Source of the DNA: Glacieibacterium arshaanense | GTDB lineage: Bacteria > Pseudomonadota > Alphaproteobacteria > Sphingomonadales > Sphingomonadaceae | Length of the DNA: 64,000 nt | Reading direction: 5' to 3' | Assembly (NCBI RefSeq): GCF_004681125.1 | Contig: NZ_SIHO01000002.1 | Location: 722,563-786,562, forward strand | Shown: piece after piece, positions 9,087-18,118 of the stretch | How positions within the stretch are numbered: position 1 is the first letter of the stretch | Layout: every line of letters starts with the position of its first letter | Notes under the pieces: generated by a model | What the model was told of the DNA's origin: nothing | The model's database searches: none | What the model saw: the letters and a program-made list of their open reading frames with translations, nothing else | Made by a program: the position numbers and the translations under genes

Positions 9087-9160
9087 GGCCCGATGGCGGA
9101 GTGGTGACGTAACGGACTGCAAATCCGTGAACCCGGGTTCGATTCCCGGTCGGGCCTCCA
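9087..9160 (+). tRNA. tRNA-Cys (anticodon GCA)
   Basis: A complete cloverleaf of 74 bases including encoded CCA: acceptor GGCCCGA pairs with TCGGGCC, anticodon stem ACGGA/TCCGT closes the loop CTGCAAA, so the anticodon is GCA, and the T arm contains GGTTCGATTCC. It stands alone between the methyltransferase-like gene and the metallophosphoesterase. No integrated element or duplicated 3' end was seen next to it. Confidence 0.97.
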
Positions 9161-9259
9161 AGACTTTCCAGCCTGTTGAATCGGCAAGTGTGTGCGAGTC
9201 GCCGCGCCTTCACCGATTGATCGTTTCTCCCGGCAGCGGTTTTGCAGTAGCCTCTGCGT

Positions 9260-11251
9260 ATGCCGCAGGATGTCAGTTCCGACCTGTCAATTGAACGGCG
9301 CCATGGCGGGCTGAGCCGGCGCGCTTTTCTGCGCTCGACCGGTGCAGTGCTGGGGGTTGCTGCAGCTGGCGGCGTGTTGCCTGCTCAGGCATGGGCAGGC
9401 GCACTGGCGCGCTACCCGATTGCCACACCTGCCGTCACCACGCGCGAGCGGATGCTGACGTTTCCGGCGAAGCTGACGCCCGGCCTTGCGAAAACCGAAC
9501 TCAACCAGATTTCGCGCTACGACGCGCTGGGCTACGGCGAATGGTCGTTCGGTGCCGGTCTGCCGGTTATGGAGCGGCTCGACCTGATGCCCGCCGGCTA
9601 CGCGCGACCCGCGGGCGGCGCCAAGGCCCGGATGGGGCGGTTCTTCACATTTTCCGATGTCCACATCACCGACAAGGAAGCCCCCAACCAGCTGATCCTG
9701 TTCCAGCAGACCGAGCCGACGGCGGCGACCAACACGTCGATCTATTCGCCGGTGATGCCCTACACCACGCAGGTGCTCGATGCGGCAGTGCAAACGGTCA
9801 ACGACTTGCACAGCCGCGCGCCGTTCGATTTTGGCCTGATGCTCGGGGACGCCTGCAACAACACCGCGTTCAACGAAATCCGCTGGTATGTCGATGTCCT
9901 CGACGGCCAGCGCATCGTGCCGAGCTCGGGCGCGCATCTCGGTACCGACAGCATCGGTTTCCAGAAGCCGTTCCAGGCCGCCGGGCTCGACAAGTCCATC
10001 CCCTGGTATCAGGTGATGGGCAACCACGATCATTTCCTCATCGGCTCGTTCCCCTTCGATGCCGACCCGGCGCTGGGGTTCCGGCAATCCTATACCGCCG
10101 ACCGCGTGTGGTCGGTCGGCAACGCGCTCAAGCCCGATTTTTCGAGCTTTCCGCCGATGTTCGACTACCGGAAGCTCGGGGCTGCGCCGCGTTACTTTCC
10201 GGGCGTGCTCGACGGCGCCAGCGCGAACGCCGACATCATTCATGCCGGCAGCGCCAGTGATCCGGCATTTGCGGGTGGCACGCCGCGCATTGCGCCTGAT
10301 CCGGCGCGCCGGCCGATCCTGCGGGCCGAATGGGTCAACAGCTTCTTCGATACCCAGTCGCACCCGGCCGGGCATGGTTTCAACCGCGGCGCCGGGGCGG
10401 ACGCCGGTTTCACCTGCTACAGCTTCGTGCCCAAGGCCGGGGTGCCGCTGAAGATCATCGTGCTCGATGTCACCCAATCCGAAGCCGACGGGTCGGTCGA
10501 TATCCACGGTCATGGCTACCTCGATGCGCGGCGCTGGGCGTGGCTGCAGGCCGAGCTGGCGCGCGGGCAGGCCGACAACCAGCTGATGATCATCGCCGCG
10601 CATGTCCCCATCGGCGTGTCGCCGGTCGGGTCGAAGATGGAATGGTGGGCGGGCGACGCCGACATGAAGCCCGGGTTCGAAAATGCCGTCGATCTGGCGG
10701 GGCTGGTCGCGACATTGCAGGCGACGCCGAACCTGCTGATGTGGATTGCCGGGCACCGCCATTTCAACACCGTCAAGGCGTTCCCCGCCGCCGCCGGCAA
10801 GCCGCCCGAGCAGGGGTTCTGGCAGGTCGAAACCTCATCGCTGCGCGACTTCCCGCAACAGTTCCGGACGTTCGAAATCAGCCTCAACAGCGATTACAGC
10901 GTGTCGGTCGAGGCGCTCAATGTCGACATCGCGGTGGCCGAGGGTACACCGGCGGCGCAGTCGCGCAAATATGCGGTCGCCGCACAGCAGATCATCGGCA
11001 ACGACCTGCGCTTCAACAGCCCGAATTTCGCGACCGCCGGCGGTCGCGGCACGCTGCCCATCGCCAGCATGGATCCGACACGCCCGCAAAGCGATGACCC
11101 CAAGGCCACCGACCCGAGCAACCGCTTCGTCGATTTATCGGCCGCGACGCCGCCGGTGCCGTATCATGCATCGTGCAACGTCGAACTGGTGCTGCCGCTC
11201 AGCCCGGCGATGGTCAGTCACCTCAGAATGGTATTTCCGGTCGGGCCGTAA
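9260..11251 (+). CDS. Tat-exported calcineurin-like metallophosphoesterase
   Basis: A 663-residue protein with a twin-arginine signal (SRRAFLRS, R20-R21) and hydrophobic core, so it is exported folded with its metals. Dinuclear-metal motifs appear in order: FSDVHITD (D133, H135), LMLGDACNN, GNHD (255-257), AAHVP and GHRHFN. This layout resembles the large periplasmic phosphoesterase group annotated as RPA4764-like; the exact family would need a profile search. Substrate is unknown (nucleotide, phospholipid or phosphoprotein are possible). The gene is monocistronic and convergent with the STAND gene, which ends 8 bases after it. Confidence 0.88.
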   Translation: MPQDVSSDLSIERRHGGLSRRAFLRSTGAVLGVAAAGGVLPAQAWAGALARYPIATPAVTTRERMLTFPAKLTPGLAKTELNQISRYDALGYGEWSFGAGLPVMERLDLMPAGYARPAGGAKARMGRFFTFSDVHITDKEAPNQLILFQQTEPTAATNTSIYSPVMPYTTQVLDAAVQTVNDLHSRAPFDFGLMLGDACNNTAFNEIRWYVDVLDGQRIVPSSGAHLGTDSIGFQKPFQAAGLDKSIPWYQVMGNHDHFLIGSFPFDADPALGFRQSYTADRVWSVGNALKPDFSSFPPMFDYRKLGAAPRYFPGVLDGASANADIIHAGSASDPAFAGGTPRIAPDPARRPILRAEWVNSFFDTQSHPAGHGFNRGAGADAGFTCYSFVPKAGVPLKIIVLDVTQSEADGSVDIHGHGYLDARRWAWLQAELARGQADNQLMIIAAHVPIGVSPVGSKMEWWAGDADMKPGFENAVDLAGLVATLQATPNLLMWIAGHRHFNTVKAFPAAAGKPPEQGFWQVETSSLRDFPQQFRTFEISLNSDYSVSVEALNVDIAVAEGTPAAQSRKYAVAAQQIIGNDLRFNSPNFATAGGRGTLPIASMDPTRPQSDDPKATDPSNRFVDLSAATPPVPYHASCNVELVLPLSPAMVSHLRMVFPVGP

Positions 11252-11259
11252 ATTCTGGA

Positions 11260-13740
11260 TCAGGATATAGGTTCGGCCATGTGTACGGCACCGCCCGAGC
11301 CACGCTTGGCGGGTCGCCCTTCTGCCTTGGGCTTTTCAATGCCCAGCATGTCGTAGAGCGCATCCCGCGCGTCGGTCCATTGCTGCTTCTTGATCTTGTC
11401 AACGGCGATACGCCGATTGGCCTGGGTCGTCATTTCATCAGTGATGCGCTTATCGAGTTCGGCATCTTTCTCCGGATCGATGACTGACCACAACGCAGTG
11501 GCAATATCGATGTATAGCGACATTGCTTCGACGCTATTGGCATCTTTCGCGAGCAACTGTCGCGCCGTCGACTCGGCAAGTTGGTACTTCGCTTTTGCCT
11601 TTTCAGGTGCGTCGGGCTGGTCAGCAGACAGCCAATCACCCCACGCCCGATAGCCTGTGGCGAGGTTGAAAAGGTAGCTCTTGTTGGCCGGCTGCTTCGC
11701 GACGAGATAGCGATCGACAGCGATTACAGCCTGATAGACCGTGTCGGCCCGGTCGGATGCGGCAATCTCTGCGTATTTGGTGAGCGCCGTGCCAAGATTT
11801 TCAAACCAGCTAAAATCATGCGTTTCAATTGCTCTGGCGCGCGCAAAATCGGCTGCGCCACTATAGCTTTTGGCTGCCTGATTGGTTTCGGCATGCATCT
11901 CATCGGTCAGCTTGATGATTTGCTCGTTTGTGCCAGCATCGGCGTCTGCTGCCGTCTGCGCATCGAGAATTGCCGCGTTTTTATCGATCGCGTTGCTGCC
12001 ATGGTCATCGCCGGTGACGATCATTTGCCAGAATTTGTTGCTGTCGGTGAGGTTGCCATTGGCGAGATCGCGATTGAGATCGCTGGTGCGCTTGAGCAGG
12101 TCCTTGCGCGCGGCTGCGGTGCCATCGATCGGATCGAGCTTGCGATAGACCGATGCGACCATCTCGCTGTTCTGCGTCGTTGCCTTCTTGATGGTTTCCT
12201 GAAGCTTGTACGCCGAAATGCTGAGGAACAGCACCGTGCCGGCGACCAGGCCGACGCGGGCGGCGCGCCACGCATACATGCCCCTGACGCTGCGCGTGAG
12301 ATAGCGCATCGCTGCCGCGAAATCGCCGTCGTGTTTCGAATAGCGCGCGGCCCAGCCTTCGGACGGTTTGGCGGCTTTGTTCCAATCGCGCGCCAGCCGC
12401 AATTCGGGGCCTTGCAGCGGGTCGGCGTCCTTGCGGGCATAGCGTGCGGCGCGGTCGACGAGTTCGACATAGCTGTCGCGCGACTTGCGTTCTTCATCTA
12501 CCCAGTCGCGCAGCCGCACCCATTGGCGGATCAGGCTTTCGTGCGAAATGTCGTAGCGCGGATCGTCGGGGCGGCCGTCGGGCGACGGGTGGACGAAACT
12601 GCGGCCATCGGCTTCGTAGCGCGTCATGATGGCTTCGACGGCGGTGCGATCGACGCCGGCGGCGGCGGCGAGTTCGCTGGTCCGCGCCGGGCTGCGGATG
12701 CGCCGGCCGCTCGAATCGGTATCGGTCAGGCGCTTGAAGATGCGTTCGACGGCGACCAGGTCGAGCCCGACCAGCGCCGCCTCGGCGTCCTTATTGAGCG
12801 CGCCTTCCAGTCCGCCAGCGCTATCGAAATGGCGCAGGTCGACGGGGCCGGTGGCGCCTTCGGCGAGCCAGGCGTCCCAGGTCCGCATCAGTGCGTGCTG
12901 GAGCACCGGTAGTCGGTCGAAGCGGTCGCCGAGCGCGTTGAGGACATGGTCGAGCAGCCGCGGCGCAACTTCGGCACCCGCCAGCAGCGCCGGACATTCA
13001 ACCGCATCGCGCAATTGCTCGCGCGTCATCCGCGGCACCAGATAGCGGCCGCGGTTGAGCGCTTCGGGCAGTCCGAAGAACAGGTCGCAGTCACCCAGAA
13101 AGTCGGTGCGCATCGTCAGCACGACATAGACCGGCAGCTCGCGCTGGTCGGCGAGCGTCAGCAGCAGGTCGACAAAGTCGCTGGCTTCGGCCTTGCGGCG
13201 CGCGCGCTCCTTGCGGCGTTCGGGGTCGGCATCGGGCTGGTCGTCGCTGTCGTCATCGCCGCGAAACGCGAAAAGCTCCTCGAACTGGTCGACGAGCACG
13301 AAAAGGTTGGCGTTGGGTTCCAGTCGCGGCCGGATGTAGTCGAGCGCCGCCGGCGTATGCCCGGCGCGTAGCGCGGCTTCGAGCGACTGCGCTGCGGGGC
13401 TGCCCGAATGGGCCTCGGCGTCCGGATCGTCCGACATCGCCGCGACGAGCCCGGCGGCGAGGTTGGCCATCGGCGCGTCGCCGGGCTTGATGCTGACGCG
13501 GCGCCAGCGGTCACGGTCGTGGACCAGAAAGCCGCCCAGCAGTGCCGGTACCAGCCCGGCACGCACCAGAGAGGATTTGCCGCTGCCCGAACTGCCGACG
13601 ACGCCGAGGAAGCGGTTGTTGCCGAGGATCGCCAGCAGCTCCTCGACCTGTGCATCGCGCCCGAAGAAGTACAGGCTGTCGGCCTTGAAGAACGGCCGCA
13701 GCCCGACATAGGGGTTGCGGCGCACCGCCTCGTCACTCAT
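11260..13740 (-). CDS. STAND-type NTPase (nSTAND1) with membrane segment and TPR-like C-terminus
   Basis: An 826-residue protein. The N-terminus (NPYVGLRPF, then YFFGRD) is the usual entry to nSTAND1 NTPases. Walker A is GSSGSGKSS (49-57), Walker B is LFVLVDQFEEL (D151), a sensor-like TMRTDFLG sits at 209-216, and the winged-helix signature DISHESLIRQW at 397-407. A hydrophobic segment at about 494-512 (GLVAGTVLFLSISA) predicts membrane anchoring, and the last 310 residues are alpha-helical with TPR-like repeats, a plausible sensor. STAND proteins act as switches that oligomerise on ligand binding. It lies 27 bases downstream of the CHAT gene on the same strand, so the two likely form one system. 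The C-terminal third is less G/C-biased than the N-terminal part. Confidence 0.9.
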   Translation of the reverse strand: MSDEAVRRNPYVGLRPFFKADSLYFFGRDAQVEELLAILGNNRFLGVVGSSGSGKSSLVRAGLVPALLGGFLVHDRDRWRRVSIKPGDAPMANLAAGLVAAMSDDPDAEAHSGSPAAQSLEAALRAGHTPAALDYIRPRLEPNANLFVLVDQFEELFAFRGDDDSDDQPDADPERRKERARRKAEASDFVDLLLTLADQRELPVYVVLTMRTDFLGDCDLFFGLPEALNRGRYLVPRMTREQLRDAVECPALLAGAEVAPRLLDHVLNALGDRFDRLPVLQHALMRTWDAWLAEGATGPVDLRHFDSAGGLEGALNKDAEAALVGLDLVAVERIFKRLTDTDSSGRRIRSPARTSELAAAAGVDRTAVEAIMTRYEADGRSFVHPSPDGRPDDPRYDISHESLIRQWVRLRDWVDEERKSRDSYVELVDRAARYARKDADPLQGPELRLARDWNKAAKPSEGWAARYSKHDGDFAAAMRYLTRSVRGMYAWRAARVGLVAGTVLFLSISAYKLQETIKKATTQNSEMVASVYRKLDPIDGTAAARKDLLKRTSDLNRDLANGNLTDSNKFWQMIVTGDDHGSNAIDKNAAILDAQTAADADAGTNEQIIKLTDEMHAETNQAAKSYSGAADFARARAIETHDFSWFENLGTALTKYAEIAASDRADTVYQAVIAVDRYLVAKQPANKSYLFNLATGYRAWGDWLSADQPDAPEKAKAKYQLAESTARQLLAKDANSVEAMSLYIDIATALWSVIDPEKDAELDKRITDEMTTQANRRIAVDKIKKQQWTDARDALYDMLGIEKPKAEGRPAKRGSGGAVHMAEPIS

Positions 13741-13767
13741 CGCATTTTGCCTGCGGGCTGAAGGTCA

Positions 13768-15864
13768 TCATTCGGTCGGCTTGTCGGCCGGAAACAGCGC
13801 ATCGACCCAGCTGCGATCACCGTCGCGCAGCGTGCTGATGGCGAGCCGGGCGGCCGAAATCGGCGGTGCCGTGACATTGGCGGCAGCGGCGTATTTGGCG
13901 ACGACCAGCTTGGCGCGCGATTTGACCGCCGAGCGCATGATGGCTACCTGCCGGTTGGCGACCCAGGCCGGATCGACCTCGCCGGCGACGATGACATACA
14001 GCCCGGTGCTGCGCACGGCCTCGTCGAGCGCCGGCAGATTGTCGATCGTTTCGCTGCTGCTGGTGTTAATGTTGGCCTCGACGTGGTTGGTCGCCAGATA
14101 ATCGAACAGGTCGATGGCGCGCTCGGCGTCCTTTTCGTGCGCGTCGATATAGGCGCGATGACCGGCGGCGCCGGCACTGGCAGCAGGCGCGGCAGCAGCG
14201 GCGCGGGCGCGCTTGATTTCGTCGAGCTTGGCGACGATAGCGGCGAGCATCTGGTTCTTGTCGGTGACGACGAATTCGAAGCGTGCCTTGTCGCGCGGCA
14301 TCGCTTCGATCTCGGCGATGCGGTCGGCATAGGCCTTGCCCATGTTGGCCTTGTCGGCTTCGGTGACCAGCACGATCTGCGATTTGGCGAGCTTGAGCCC
14401 GGCTTCGAGCTGCTGCAGCGGATAGGTGCGCAGCGGCTGGCCGTCATCGACATCGATGCGCCGGCCGGCATTGGCGCCGAGCAGATGGATGCACAGATCG
14501 GCCTCGCGCAGCAGCGCATCGACGCCGGCGCTGTAGTTTGTGTCATCGAGCGGGACCTCGGCGACGACGGCGCAATCATCGCGGGCGCCGAGTTCGGCGG
14601 CGAGCGCCTCGTGCTTCTTTTCCCAGTCCTGGTCGGGCGTGGCGAGATAGAGCTTGAGGCGGTCGCTGCCGGCGGCACCCCAGGCCGAGGCCGCTTCAGT
14701 TGCACGGACCGCTGCCGCAGGGGCAGGGGTGGTGATGGTCGTTGCCGGCGCGGCATCGGCCGGCGTAAACAGGTCGCCGCTGTCGGAGCGCATGTAGAGC
14801 ACCGGCGTTGCCCATTCGGGTTGCGCCCCCGAATAGATTGCCTTGCGCGCTTCGGCGACGGCGTAGTCGACCGGGCTGGCGGCGGCGATGCATTTATAGA
14901 AAGTTTCGGCAAACGCGATGGCGGCCCGGTCCGAAATCGGGAACTGCATCGCCAGCACCGCCGGAATTCGTTCGCGCACCAGTGCGGCGGCGACGCCGGC
15001 ATAGGGGTGCGCGCCCGATTTGGTGGCCGTGGTGCCGGTCTTGCAGGCATTCAGGAACACCAGCCGCAGCGGTTCGTCGGCGAGCATCATCGCGAAATCA
15101 TCGGCGCTGACGAAGTCGGGCTGGGCCTCGGCAGTTTCGAGCACAAGGCAGCCGCCGGTATCACCGGCATAGTCGCCGTGGCCCATGTAGTGGAGGACGT
15201 GGAAATCGGCCTCGCGCAGCTTGTCGAGGATTTGCTGGCGCACCGGCGGCGCGTAATCAACGCTGACGCTCGGCAGCTTGGCCCAGCTCGCCTTGATCCG
15301 CGCCAGTTCGTCGTCGAGCCCCAGCCCGGTGGTGCCGTTGGGGTTCGACATGATGACCAGAATGCGCAGCGGCGCGGTGAATGGTTGCGGGTTGAGCGGC
15401 TTTGGCGAATCGAAGACGCGGACCACGGCGCTGCGGTTCGACACGACCAGCGCGCGCTCGCCGCGCTTGCACATCAGTTCCCACGGCAGGCTGGCCACTT
15501 CGGCCATGCCGGTCTGCCGCAGGTCCATCGACAGCCGGATACGGACGCCGGTATCGGGCAGGTTTTCGGCGCGGTCCATGATGGCGGCGAGCCGTTCACC
15601 CACCTGATCCTGGAACAGCGCGGCGTACATGTCGGCACCGTAGTCGGCGGCGGTGCGCGACGGGGCTGCCTGCCCATCCGCGGTCACCTTGCCGATGCCG
15701 CGCGCCGTTTCGGCGACGCCGAATACCGCTTCCGACAGTTCGGCAAGCGTGAACGGCAGCTTGAGCGTCCCGTTGCCGATGCCCGCGTCCGACTGCAGAC
15801 GCACATTATAGACATCGTCCCCGCCGGGCGAGATGACGACGTTGACGTCGAGGTATTTGGTCAT
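13768..15864 (-). CDS. CHAT-domain protease fused to two TIR-like domains
   Basis: A 698-residue protein. Residues about 165-365 form a CHAT (caspase-like) peptidase with the catalytic pair in HYMGHG (H229) and LNACKTG (C274), preceded by SLPWELM, typical of CHAT proteins. After a linker (370-400) comes an alpha/beta domain (LKLYLATPDQDWEKK, then CIHLLGANAG), resembling the DUF4062/TIR-like fold, and a second similar domain (about 569-690; GLYVIVAGEVDPAWV). CHAT proteases cleave partner proteins in bacterial cell-death and defence systems. No signal peptide is visible, so it should be cytosolic. It is first in a two-gene leftward unit with the STAND gene. Assignment of the two C-terminal domains is by pattern only, and NADase activity cannot be claimed. 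Confidence 0.87.
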   Translation of the reverse strand: MTKYLDVNVVISPGGDDVYNVRLQSDAGIGNGTLKLPFTLAELSEAVFGVAETARGIGKVTADGQAAPSRTAADYGADMYAALFQDQVGERLAAIMDRAENLPDTGVRIRLSMDLRQTGMAEVASLPWELMCKRGERALVVSNRSAVVRVFDSPKPLNPQPFTAPLRILVIMSNPNGTTGLGLDDELARIKASWAKLPSVSVDYAPPVRQQILDKLREADFHVLHYMGHGDYAGDTGGCLVLETAEAQPDFVSADDFAMMLADEPLRLVFLNACKTGTTATKSGAHPYAGVAAALVRERIPAVLAMQFPISDRAAIAFAETFYKCIAAASPVDYAVAEARKAIYSGAQPEWATPVLYMRSDSGDLFTPADAAPATTITTPAPAAAVRATEAASAWGAAGSDRLKLYLATPDQDWEKKHEALAAELGARDDCAVVAEVPLDDTNYSAGVDALLREADLCIHLLGANAGRRIDVDDGQPLRTYPLQQLEAGLKLAKSQIVLVTEADKANMGKAYADRIAEIEAMPRDKARFEFVVTDKNQMLAAIVAKLDEIKRARAAAAAPAASAGAAGHRAYIDAHEKDAERAIDLFDYLATNHVEANINTSSSETIDNLPALDEAVRSTGLYVIVAGEVDPAWVANRQVAIMRSAVKSRAKLVVAKYAAAANVTAPPISAARLAISTLRDGDRSWVDALFPADKPTE

Positions 15865-15947
15865 TGATCCCTGTGTCCCGGCCCGCGTCCCCGAGGCAGT
15901 GCATTGGCAGCGAAATGCGCCGCAATGTCAACCGGCCGGGCGCCGGT

Positions 15948-16679
15948 TCAGCCGGTGCCGCGCGCCGAAAAATGCGCCGACAGGATGAAGGCGGTGCCGG
16001 GGAAGGTCTGGCGCACCCAGGTGATGCGTTCGGGCGCGCCGGTGTCGCCGGCGTCGTACCAGGTCCAGCGTTCGAGGCGCAGGCAGGCAGTGCCGCGCTC
16101 CAGCTTCAGCGCGGTGGCAGTGTCGGCATCGGCACCGACGGCGGCGATACTATGCTCGGCCTCGGTCCACGGCACATGGCCGAGCAGCCAGCTGCCGGGT
16201 GGTTCGGCGCTGAAATCGACCGCTGCGGCATCGGGCACGACGCCGAGGTTGATCAGCCGCTCTTCCAGCGCATAGGGCGCGTCGTCGGCAGAATGCAGGC
16301 AGCGCAGCGCCAGCACCTTGCCGGACCTGATCTGCAGCGCGGCGCGGTCGGCGGCGCTGGCGGTGCGTTCGCTGCGCGCCAGCAGGTCGAGCCGGTAGCG
16401 CCGGCCATGCGCCTGAATGTCGGCGCGAATGTCGGGGATGCTGAGCGCCGCATGGTGCAGCGGCGGCGCGGCGACAAAGCTTCCGGCGCGGCGGCGACGC
16501 TCGATCAGGCCGCTGGCCGCCAGTCGCGAAAGCGCCTTGCTGACCGTCATGCGCGCGCAGTCGTACTGCGCCATCAGTTCATGTTCGGCGGGGATGCGGT
16601 GGCCGGGCTTCCACGCGCCCGACATGATCTGCGCCGCGATATCGGCACCGATGCGGACGTGCAGGGGGGCGGCCCTCAT
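15948..16679 (-). CDS. hutC: histidine utilisation repressor, GntR family
   Basis: A 243-residue regulator with an N-terminal winged helix (IAAQIMSGAWKPGHRIPAEH, then MTVSKALSRLAASGLIERRR) and a C-terminal UTRA ligand domain, in which HutC proteins bind urocanate. It represses hut genes until urocanate accumulates. The gene follows hutF with an ATGA overlap at 16676-16679, so it is co-transcribed with a pathway gene and likely autoregulated through the operator at 18074-18083. Confidence 0.95.
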   Translation of the reverse strand: MRAAPLHVRIGADIAAQIMSGAWKPGHRIPAEHELMAQYDCARMTVSKALSRLAASGLIERRRRAGSFVAAPPLHHAALSIPDIRADIQAHGRRYRLDLLARSERTASAADRAALQIRSGKVLALRCLHSADDAPYALEERLINLGVVPDAAAVDFSAEPPGSWLLGHVPWTEAEHSIAAVGADADTATALKLERGTACLRLERWTWYDAGDTGAPERITWVRQTFPGTAFILSAHFSARGTG

Positions 16680-18025
16680 CCCGCGAGCACCTTGCGCATG
16701 ACCGCCAGATAGCGCGCGGTGACGCTGTCACGCGCGACGTGACGGCCGGCGGCGACGACCTGCCGGCCACGGCGCCAGACGCCGTCGATCAGGTCGCGGC
16801 GACCGCTGAACACCAGCGCATCAAACAAGGAATCGCCGTCACGGCCGACGAACGCCGGATGGTCGGCGGCGAGCGTGACGAAGTCGGCGGGTGCGCCGAC
16901 GGTGAAGCCTGTACCGTGCAGCGCCTGTTGCCCACCCGCCAATGCACCCGCGAACAGGCCGGCGCCGGTCGAGGCATGGGCGCCGCCGAGCAGGTTGCGC
17001 GACTGGTGGAGCAGGCGCTGGCCGTATTCGAGCGTGCGCAGTTCCTCGGCCATGTCGATGGCGACGTTCGAGTCCGAGCCGATGCCCCAGCGGCCACCTT
17101 CGGCAACGAAATCGCGCGCCGGGAAGATGCCGTCGCCGAGGTTGGCTTCGGTGACCGGACACAGGCCGGCGACGGCGCCGCTGGCGATGAGGCCGATGCG
17201 TTCGGCGGGCGTGATATGCGTGGCGTGGACGAGGCACCAGTCGGCATCGACCGGCGCGTTGGCGAGCAACCACTCGACCGGGCGCGCGCCGCTCCACGCG
17301 AGGCAGGCGTCGACCTCGCGTTGCTGCTCGGCGATGTGGATATGCACCGGCGCGGCGAGCGGCAGCAGCGCGCGCAACTGTTCCGGAGTGACGGCGCGTA
17401 GCGAGTGCGGCGCGATGCCGATGCGGCTGTCATCGAGTCCAGCGATGCCAGTGCGGCTGGCATCGTGGAGCGCCGCGTAGCTGTCGAGGCTGTTGATGAA
17501 GCGGCGTTGCGCCGGATTGGCGGGCACGCCGCCGAAGTCGGCGGTGGCGTAGAACACCGGCAGCAAGGTCAGCGCAATGCCGGATTCGTCTGCGGCGGCG
17601 GCGAGCGCTGCTGCCATCGCGCCGCGCGCGGCATAGGGCGCGCCGGTCAGGTCATGGTGCAGATAGTGGAACTCGCCGACGCGGGTGAAGCCGGCCTCGA
17701 GCATTTCGATATAGGCGAGCGCTGCGATGGCGGCGAGCGCATCGGGGTCGAGCCGGTCGACGAAGCGGTACATCGTGTCGCGCCAGGTCCAGAAGCTGTC
17801 GGTGCTGTCGCCGCGCACTTCGGCGAGCCCCGCCATGCCGCGCTGGAAGGCGTGGCTGTGAAGGTTGCCCATGCCGGGCAGCAGCACGCCGTGGCGCGAA
17901 TCGTCGGGCTGCGCTGGTGCGTCGGCGGTTATGGCGGCGATCAGCCCCGCGCCATCGACTGCGACGCGCACCGATTTCGCCCATCCTTCGGGCAGCAGCG
18001 CTGCGCTGAACCAGAAATTCTGCAT
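16676..18025 (-). CDS. hutF: formimidoylglutamate deiminase
   Basis: Converts N-formimino-L-glutamate to N-formyl-L-glutamate plus ammonia, the step before HutG in the five-step histidine pathway. The 449-residue amidohydrolase starts MQNFWFSAALLPEGW. Metal-binding features are GMGNLHSHAFQRGMAG (HxH), VHIHIAEQQ and the later VHATH and GSDSNVAIDMAEEL segments. A frame extension to 18103 has no homologous sequence. It is divergent from hutI, with 93 bases between starts holding the operator. Confidence 0.96.
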   Translation of the reverse strand: MQNFWFSAALLPEGWAKSVRVAVDGAGLIAAITADAPAQPDDSRHGVLLPGMGNLHSHAFQRGMAGLAEVRGDSTDSFWTWRDTMYRFVDRLDPDALAAIAALAYIEMLEAGFTRVGEFHYLHHDLTGAPYAARGAMAAALAAAADESGIALTLLPVFYATADFGGVPANPAQRRFINSLDSYAALHDASRTGIAGLDDSRIGIAPHSLRAVTPEQLRALLPLAAPVHIHIAEQQREVDACLAWSGARPVEWLLANAPVDADWCLVHATHITPAERIGLIASGAVAGLCPVTEANLGDGIFPARDFVAEGGRWGIGSDSNVAIDMAEELRTLEYGQRLLHQSRNLLGGAHASTGAGLFAGALAGGQQALHGTGFTVGAPADFVTLAADHPAFVGRDGDSLFDALVFSGRRDLIDGVWRRGRQVVAAGRHVARDSVTARYLAVMRKVLAG

Positions 18026-18073
18026 CTGACGTCCCTTTGCCGCACGCTGGACATTGCATGCGCCGCGCGAATA

Positions 18074-18083
18074 TGTATAGACA
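18074..18083. promoter_or_regulatory. putative HutC operator in the divergent hut promoter region
   Basis: TGTATAGACA, embedded in ATGTATAGACAAAT, is an imperfect palindrome of the kind bound by HutC/GntR-family repressors. It lies 35 bases before hutI and 48 bases before hutF, where one site could control both directions. This is inferred from position and sequence only. Confidence 0.55.
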
Positions 18084-18118
18084 AATAAACCGCGCCGCCA
18101 CAATTTTCAGGTTCCGCC

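Noticed and set aside
9087-9160. tRNA-Cys as an integration site
   Set aside because: No duplicated tRNA 3' end, integrase or composition change was seen in the following sequence.
9287-10762. A 491-codon open frame opposite the metallophosphoesterase
   Set aside because: The plus-strand protein has complete metal motifs and a Tat signal; the reverse frame has none.
14083-15867. A 594-codon open frame opposite the CHAT gene
   Set aside because: Low-complexity complement of a gene with clear catalytic motifs.
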